NCBI GenBank assembly: GCA_031277445.1
Contig: JAITMH010000137.1
Coordinates: forward strand, 1 to 18,618
Origin: Burkholderiales bacterium
GTDB lineage: Bacteria; Pseudomonadota; Gammaproteobacteria; Burkholderiales; Casimicrobiaceae
Length of the DNA stretch: 18,618 bases
Direction: 5' to 3'
Shown piece by piece: positions 14,661 through 18,618 of the stretch (position 1 is its first letter; each line of letters starts with the position of its first letter). The notes beneath the pieces were generated by a model. The model ran no database searches, had not been told where the DNA came from, and saw only the letters and a program-made list of their open reading frames with translations. The translations under genes were made by a program, and so were the position numbers.

Positions 14661-15443
14661 ATGACGATGCCTCTTATTCATCCGCAGGCGCTGGTCGATC
14701 CACGCGCTGAATTGGCCGACGATGTCGAAGTCGGCGCTTTTTCGATCATCGGCGCACAAGTTAGAGTAGGTGCCGGTTCAGTGATCGGGCCGCACGTCAT
14801 ATTGACCGGCGATACAACATTGGGGCGCAACAACCGCATTTTTCAGTTTTGCTCCATCGGCGAAATCTCGCAGGACAAAAAATACGGCGGCGAACCGGTG
14901 ACAACGACCATCGGTGACAACAACACGATTCGGGAGTACGTCACCATTCACGCTGGCACGGCGCAAGATCGCGGCGATACGCAGATCGGCGACAACAACT
15001 GGTTGCTTGCCTACACCCACATCGCGCACGATTGCGTCGTGGGCGACCACACCGTGTTTTCCAATGGCGCACAGTTGTCGGGGCATGTGCATGTCGGCGA
15101 TTACGCAACGATGGGCGGTTTTTCCGGTGTACACCAACATTGCAGAATCGGCGCACACGCGATGGTGGCGGGTGGTTCGATCATCGTGCAGGACGTGCCG
15201 CCGTACATGATGGTGGCCGGTTATCCGGCAAAACCGGCAGGCGTCAACAGCGAAGGATTGCGTCGCCGTGGTTTTTCGGCAGAAGACATTCAAGCGATTC
15301 GCCGTGCGTACAAAACACTGTACCGCGAAGGACTGACGTTGAGAGAAGCACGCGAAAAGATCGCACAGGAAACATCGCCATTTCCGGTACTCGAAATATT
15401 GCTGCATTTTCTGGAAGCGGAAGGGCGTGGTATCGTGCGCTGA
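14661..15443 (+). CDS. lpxA: UDP-N-acetylglucosamine acyltransferase LpxA
   Basis: LpxA transfers a 3-hydroxyacyl chain from ACP to UDP-GlcNAc, the first step of lipid A synthesis. From ATG at 14661 it has 260 residues: a left-handed beta helix of hexapeptide repeats, then a helical C-terminal domain (EGLRRRGFSAEDIQAIRRAY). IHPQALVDPRAEL at the start, SIGEISQDKKYGGEP, and catalytic His123 in THIAHDCVVGDH identify it. Several in-frame starts exist (14610 inside fabZ, 14652, 14661, 14667). 14661 or 14667 best fits homologues that begin a few residues before IHP. The stop codon TGA at 15441-15443 directly abuts a 7-bp repeat array. Confidence 0.95.
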   Translation: MTMPLIHPQALVDPRAELADDVEVGAFSIIGAQVRVGAGSVIGPHVILTGDTTLGRNNRIFQFCSIGEISQDKKYGGEPVTTTIGDNNTIREYVTIHAGTAQDRGDTQIGDNNWLLAYTHIAHDCVVGDHTVFSNGAQLSGHVHVGDYATMGGFSGVHQHCRIGAHAMVAGGSIIVQDVPPYMMVAGYPAKPAGVNSEGLRRRGFSAEDIQAIRRAYKTLYREGLTLREAREKIAQETSPFPVLEILLHFLEAEGRGIVR

Positions 15444-15566
15444 TCAGGGATCAGAGGTCAGATGTCAGGAATCAGGAATCAGGAATTTCACGCGGAGGCG
15501 CGAAGAACGCGGAGGCACGATATCAAAGCCCTCCCCTTCAAGGGGAGGGTTGGGGTGGGGATGGGG
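15443..15566 (-). repeat. Composite intergenic repeat, copy 3 (minus orientation), with G-quadruplex motif
   Basis: On the plus strand, six 7-base units (ATCAGGG, ATCAGAG, GTCAGAT, GTCAGGA, ATCAGGA, ATCAGGA) fill 15443-15484. They are followed by TTTCACGCGGAGGCGCGAAG (15487-15506) and the hairpin CCCTCCCC (15529-15536) with GGGGAGGG (15542-15549). Read on the minus strand, the order is hairpin, CTTCGCGCC block, 7-bp array, as in copies 1 and 2. The G-runs at 15542-15566 (GGGGAGGG, GGGG, GGGG, GGGG) fit a G-quadruplex in the lpxA-lpxB mRNA. A plus-oriented CTTCGCGCCTTCGCGT block lies at 15615-15630, before lpxB. Confidence 0.72.
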
Positions 15567-15662
15567 TTCTGTTCAGCGCTATCAGTTTCCAATGTGGCAA
15601 CTTTCTCGATACCCCTTCGCGCCTTCGCGTCTTCGCGTGAGGCATAAAACCTAAACACACCG

Positions 15663-16832
15663 ATGAAAACCCCCGCACAACCCCTCAAAATCGGCCTCGT
15701 TGCCGGTGAAGCCTCCGGCGACAAACTCGGTGCGGCGCTGATTGAAGCGTTGCGTCCGCATTTGCCGGAAGCCCGTTTCGTTGGTATTGCCGGGCCGCGC
15801 ATGCAGGCGCTTGGCGCCGAGAGCTGGTTTCCGATGGAGCGGTTGTCGGTTCACGGTCTCATCGAAGTGATCCGCCATCTGCCGGGATTGTGGCGATTAC
15901 GCAAAGCATTGATTCGGCGAATGCAGGACGAAGGCGTTGCATTGTGTGTCGGCATCGACGCGCCGGATTTCACGCTCGGTATGGAACGGGCACTCAAACA
16001 ATCTGGAATGCGGACGATTCATTTTGTCAGCCCGTCGGTGTGGGCATGGCGGCGCGGGCGCGTTCCGAAAATCGGTGCGTCAGTGCATCGGGTGTTGGCA
16101 CTGTTTCCTTTCGAGCCGCCGCTGTACGAAGCGCACGGTGTTCCTGTCACGTATGTCGGACATCCGGCGGCGCAACGCGCTGCCGATGAAGGATCGCGGG
16201 CGCGAGCGCGAGAAGCATTGCAGCTTGCAGACAGTGTGCCGGTGTTTGCGTTGTTGCCGGGCAGCCGGATGTCGGAACTGAAACACCACACCGTGTTATT
16301 AGTGGAAACCGCGCAGCGGATTCGACAGGCGTTGCCCGAAGCGCGTTTTCTGGTGCCAATGGTCTCGCCGGAAGCGCGGGCGCGTTTTGAAATGCTGAGA
16401 GCGGCGGGCACACGCGCAGATGTGTCGCTGACGCTCATCGACGGACGCGCCGAAGAAATTTTGCAAGCGGCGGACGTGGGCTTGGTCGCATCCGGCACCG
16501 CGACACTGGAAGCAGCACTGGCGCGTTGTCCGCACATTATTTTTTATCGTGGTCCGGCGATCACCGTATGGATTGTCAAGCGAATGCTGGAAGTGCCCTG
16601 GGTGGGATTGCCCAATGTGCTGGCGCAGCGTTTCATTGCGCCGGAACTGATGCAGGAAGCGGCGACGCCGGAAGCGCTGGCCGATGAAGCGTTGGCCTTG
16701 TACCGCGACGAACCGCGACGGCGTGAAATTGAAGCGGCGTTTTCCGAAATGGCGCAAACGTTGAAAGTCGATACCGGTGTGCGTGCGGCGGAAGCGGTGC
16801 TGCAAGAGTTGGCGGTAGCGATCAGGGATTAG
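15663..16832 (+). CDS. lpxB: Lipid-A-disaccharide synthase LpxB
   Basis: LpxB joins UDP-2,3-diacylglucosamine and lipid X to make the lipid A disaccharide (glycosyltransferase family 19), as a peripheral inner-membrane enzyme. The 389-residue sequence begins KIGLVAGEASGDKLGAALI, then VGIDAPDFTLGMER, HFVSPSVWAWRRGRV, YVGHPAA, LLPGSRMSELKHH and ASGTATLEAAL in the second Rossmann-like half. These are all family blocks in order. The ATG at 15663 has no Shine-Dalgarno sequence and follows 219 bp of repeat-rich DNA after lpxA, where most relatives have the two genes nearly touching. The last residues (IRD) and the TAG stop are encoded by the first bases of a 7-bp repeat array. Confidence 0.96.
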   Translation: MKTPAQPLKIGLVAGEASGDKLGAALIEALRPHLPEARFVGIAGPRMQALGAESWFPMERLSVHGLIEVIRHLPGLWRLRKALIRRMQDEGVALCVGIDAPDFTLGMERALKQSGMRTIHFVSPSVWAWRRGRVPKIGASVHRVLALFPFEPPLYEAHGVPVTYVGHPAAQRAADEGSRARAREALQLADSVPVFALLPGSRMSELKHHTVLLVETAQRIRQALPEARFLVPMVSPEARARFEMLRAAGTRADVSLTLIDGRAEEILQAADVGLVASGTATLEAALARCPHIIFYRGPAITVWIVKRMLEVPWVGLPNVLAQRFIAPELMQEAATPEALADEALALYRDEPRRREIEAAFSEMAQTLKVDTGVRAAEAVLQELAVAIRD

Positions 16833-17040
16833 AGGTCAGGGATTAGGAATCAGAGAATCATTTCACGCGAAGGCGCGAAGAAAAAGCCCCCGCTTTGCCC
16901 CCTTTCCAAAAGGGGTGTCGGCGAAGCCGACGGGGGTTTGCGGTTGCGGGCGGGGCGCCCGCGCTCCAGATTCCGTCTGCGCGAAGTCGCAGCAGTTTGC
17001 GAAATTTCCTCTTTGCGCTCTATGTGTTCTTTGCGGTTAA
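16821..17040 (-). repeat. Composite intergenic repeat, copy 4 (minus orientation)
   Basis: Read on the minus strand from 17040, the order is: TTAACCGCAAAGAACACATA (17040-17021); a GC-rich GGCGGGGCGCCCGC-type segment near 16945-16965; the 29-base segment (16940-16912) identical to that of copy 2; a CCCCTTTTGGAAAGGGG hairpin followed by GGGGGCTTTTTC; CTTCGCGCCTTCGCGTGAAA (16880-16861); and five 7-base units (16855-16821). On the plus strand those units read ATCAGGG, ATTAGAG, GTCAGGG, ATTAGGA, ATCAGAG. The array starts inside lpxB. On the minus strand the hairpin followed by T residues resembles a terminator, but no minus-strand gene needs it. Confidence 0.75.
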
Positions 17041-17090
17041 AGCGATTTTCCTGATGTGCGCATGATGGACGATAGGAGAACAAGGAAAAA

Positions 17091-17657
17091 ATGACTGCAA
17101 TACTGATCGCCGGTGTCGATGAAGCAGGACGCGGCCCCTTGGTCGGCAACGTTGTTGCCGCAGCGGTGATTCTCGATCCGGCGCGTCCGATTGTCGGTTT
17201 GCGCGATTCAAAAACATTGTCGGAGAAAGTGCGCGAGCGATTGGCGCAAGATATTCGCAGTCAAGCACTCGCTTTTGCGCTAGGGGAAGCGACCGTCGAG
17301 GAAATTGACCGTCTCAATATATTGCAGGCAACGATGCTGGCGATGCAGCGGGCGGTGGCGGCGTTGCCATTGATGCCGCACGAAGTCTGGGTCGATGGCA
17401 ATCGAGCGCCGGTGTTGCCGTGTCCGGTTCGTACCATCGTCAAAGGCGACCGTGATGTGGCGGCGATTTCTGCGGCGTCGATTCTCGCCAAGACAGTGCG
17501 CGACGCGCAAATGATGGCGCTTGACGCCCGTTATCCGGCCTACGGTTTTCGACAGCACAAAGGATACGGCACGGCAGCGCATCTGGCGGCGTTGGCAGCG
17601 CACGGCGCTTGCCCCGAGCACCGCAAAAGTTTTGCGCCGGTCAAAGCCAGCGTGTGA
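17091..17657 (+). CDS. rnhB: Ribonuclease HII
   Basis: RNase HII cuts the RNA strand of RNA-DNA hybrids and removes single ribonucleotides misincorporated in DNA. The 188-residue sequence has the four acidic catalytic residues: Asp10 and Glu11 in [14 protein letters not shown], Asp102 in [10 protein letters not shown], and Asp120 in [19 protein letters not shown]. The GRG loop that reads the 2'-OH is at 13-15. The C-terminal [11 protein letters not shown] and EHRKSF blocks are typical. AAGGA precedes the ATG at 17091 by a few bases. lpxB followed by rnhB is a common order, but here they are 258 bp apart because of composite repeat copy 4. After rnhB comes a 283-bp gap before dksA. Confidence 0.97.
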   Translation: MTAILIAGVDEAGRGPLVGNVVAAAVILDPARPIVGLRDSKTLSEKVRERLAQDIRSQALAFALGEATVEEIDRLNILQATMLAMQRAVAALPLMPHEVWVDGNRAPVLPCPVRTIVKGDRDVAAISAASILAKTVRDAQMMALDARYPAYGFRQHKGYGTAAHLAALAAHGACPEHRKSFAPVKASV

Positions 17658-17810
17658 TTTTCGGGGCGGGGTTTGCCTTGTTCGCCGGTGCTGTTATGGC
17701 GTGGCGGGTGGAAAACCGGTTTCCGCGAAGAAAGGATTTATGCGGGCGCTTGAATGCGGTGAAAGCAATCTTTTCTGAAATTCCCAGTAAAAACATCATG
17801 TTACTGCGCG

Positions 17811-17837
17811 TTTTGGGGTGCCGCATCGGCCTCAAAA
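17811..17837. terminator. Hairpin between rnhB and dksA
   Basis: TTTTGGGG (17811-17818) pairs with CCTCAAAA (17830-17837), with one G-T wobble, and CCG/CGG can add an inner stem. Its A- and T-flanked arms suggest a weak bidirectional terminator, but no T-run follows on the plus strand. The rest of the 17658-17868 gap shows no gene or repeat I can name. Confidence 0.3.
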
Positions 17838-17868
17838 TGGCTGGGTGTTACGGGCGGACAGAGCGCGT

Positions 17869-17874
17869 TATAAT
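17869..17874 (+). promoter_or_regulatory. -10 box of a probable dksA promoter
   Basis: TATAAT at 17869-17874 is a perfect -10 hexamer. At 17 bases upstream the -35 position reads TGTTAC, a poor match. The predicted start near 17881 gives a leader of about 60 bases. dksA therefore probably starts a transcription unit separate from the lpx-rnhB cluster. Confidence 0.5.
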
Positions 17875-17940
17875 TATAGTTTTTAATGCGACGGGCGGAT
17901 TTTGTTCCCGTCCCCGTATCGAGCAGAAAGCGAGGTCAAT

Positions 17941-18384
17941 ATGGTTGCCAAAACGGTGCCGGCTGCCAAGAAAATCCGTGAATTGACCGAGGAGCGAATT
18001 CTCAAAGCTCCCGAAAAAGACTATATGAATGAGGAGCAGTTGGTGTTCTTCAGGAAGCGTTTGCTGGACTTGAAGGCGCAGTTGCTGCAAAACGCCGACG
18101 ACACCGGAGAGCGGTTGCGCGAGACGGAGGTGACGACGGATCCTTCGGATCGGGCAACGCTTGAGGAGGAGTACACGCTGGAATTGCGTACGCGGGACCG
18201 CGAGCATAAGCTGCTGAAGAAGGTTGAGAAATCGTTGCGTCTGATCGAAACCGGCGGGTACGGGTTCTGCGAGGAGACGGGCGAGCCGATTGGCGTTCCA
18301 CGGTTGCTGGCGCGACCGACGGCGACGTTGTCGCTGGAAGCGCAGGAGCGCTGGGAGCGTATGCAGAAGCTGTACGGCGATTGA
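17941..18384 (+). CDS. dksA: RNA polymerase-binding transcription factor DksA (one-cysteine type)
   Basis: DksA enters the secondary channel of RNA polymerase and, with ppGpp, represses rRNA promoters and activates amino-acid promoters. The 147-residue protein has the coiled-coil domain (about 30-105) with the tip motif DPSDRATLEEE, which holds the two acidic residues and the alanine needed for function. The C-terminal globular domain reads GYGFCEETGEPIGVPRLLA, then TATLSLEAQER. The four zinc cysteines of E. coli DksA are here Cys, Thr, Ser and Ala, so zinc binding is not expected. This C-T-S-A pattern is known in many alpha- and betaproteobacterial DksA proteins. ATG at 17941 follows GAGG by 5 bases; a TTG at 17902 extends the frame but is not favoured. 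Confidence 0.95.
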   Translation: MVAKTVPAAKKIRELTEERILKAPEKDYMNEEQLVFFRKRLLDLKAQLLQNADDTGERLRETEVTTDPSDRATLEEEYTLELRTRDREHKLLKKVEKSLRLIETGGYGFCEETGEPIGVPRLLARPTATLSLEAQERWERMQKLYGD

Positions 18385-18402
18385 TTCTCCGGTGAGTTTG
18401 TC

Positions 18403-18618
18403 ATGAGTCGGATTGGGTGCTGGCTTGTCGCGGTTTTGGGGGTGTTGTTGCTGGGCGGCTGCGCGACGCTTTTTGGGGGCAAGGATCGGGCTATTGCTAC
18501 GGTCACGCCGACTCAGGGACATCAGGCGAAAGGAACGGTCTGGTTTGAGCAGCGCGGCGCTCGGGTGATGGTGATGGTCGATTTGCACGGGTTGCCGCCT
18601 GACCGTGAGTACGGGTTT
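18403..18618 (+). CDS. sodC: Cu/Zn superoxide dismutase-like lipoprotein, N-terminal part (cut by window edge)
   Basis: The frame opens at ATG 18403, 18 bp after dksA, with GGTGAG 6 bases upstream, and runs off the right edge after 72 residues. Residues 1-19 are a lipoprotein signal peptide with a lipobox LLGGC and the lipidated cysteine at 20, so the product should be membrane-anchored. The mature part reads ATVTPTQGHQAKGTVWFEQR, then VMVMVDLHGLPPDREYGF. This follows the Cu/Zn SOD pattern of PT.G...G.V.F and GLPP...GF that comes just before the copper-binding HxH. That motif lies beyond the window, so the metal site and activity cannot be judged. The family assignment rests on this pattern alone. 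Confidence 0.68.
   Translation, partial: MSRIGCWLVAVLGVLLLGGCATLFGGKDRAIATVTPTQGHQAKGTVWFEQRGARVMVMVDLHGLPPDREYGF

Noticed and set aside
15443..15484. 7-bp arrays considered as a CRISPR
   Set aside because: There are no spacers; the units are adjacent 7-mers, far shorter than CRISPR repeats, and no cas gene is present.
17740..17778. A 12-codon frame after AAAGGA in the rnhB-dksA gap
   Set aside because: It is very short, with spacing of only 3 bases from the purine-rich site and no regulatory codon pattern, so chance is likely.

Overview
The window looks like a chromosomal segment of a betaproteobacterium. The evidence is the gene order rpsB-tsf-pyrH-frr-uppS-cdsA-dxr-rseP-bamA-skp-lpxD-fabZ-lpxA-lpxB-rnhB, shared by beta- and gammaproteobacteria; a DksA whose zinc-finger cysteines are mostly replaced, as in many alpha- and betaproteobacteria; and an intergenic element that closely resembles the Correia repeats of Neisseria. 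I cannot resolve the order or genus.

Layout. Positions 1-1493 are on the minus strand: a doubtful gene fragment at the left edge, a small membrane-anchored ankyrin-repeat protein, and a VapBC toxin-antitoxin pair read from a near-consensus promoter. Positions 1494-2072 carry no gene but hold repeats, the rpsB promoter and its leader. From 2073 to 17657 every gene is on the plus strand. It begins with translation factors and UMP kinase (rpsB, tsf, pyrH, frr). Next come isoprenoid and phospholipid precursor enzymes (uppS, cdsA, dxr), then outer-membrane biogenesis and stress signalling (rseP, bamA, skp). Lipid A and fatty-acid enzymes follow (lpxD, fabZ, lpxA, lpxB), then rnhB. dksA and the start of a SodC-like lipoprotein gene close the window.

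How the genes work together. The long cluster couples ribosome function to envelope building. UppS makes the undecaprenyl carrier from isoprenoids that depend on Dxr, and CdsA feeds phospholipid synthesis. LpxD, LpxA and LpxB make lipid A, and FabZ supplies the acyl chains they share with phospholipids. Skp and BamA deliver and insert outer-membrane proteins, and RseP links failures of this process to sigma-E.

The coding content is ordinary; the most unusual material is in the gaps. (1) A 105-bp element with perfect 17-bp terminal inverted repeats sits 2 bp after pyrH, and its core matches Neisseria Correia elements as I remember them. (2) A composite repeat with constant module order (GC-rich hairpin, CTTCGCGCC-type block, five to six 7-bp units) occurs four times, twice in each orientation. 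Its 7-bp end abuts the uppS start codon and the lpxA and lpxB stop codons. (3) The VapC has glycine in place of a normally invariant active-site aspartate. No rRNA, tRNA, CRISPR array, transposase or phage gene was seen.
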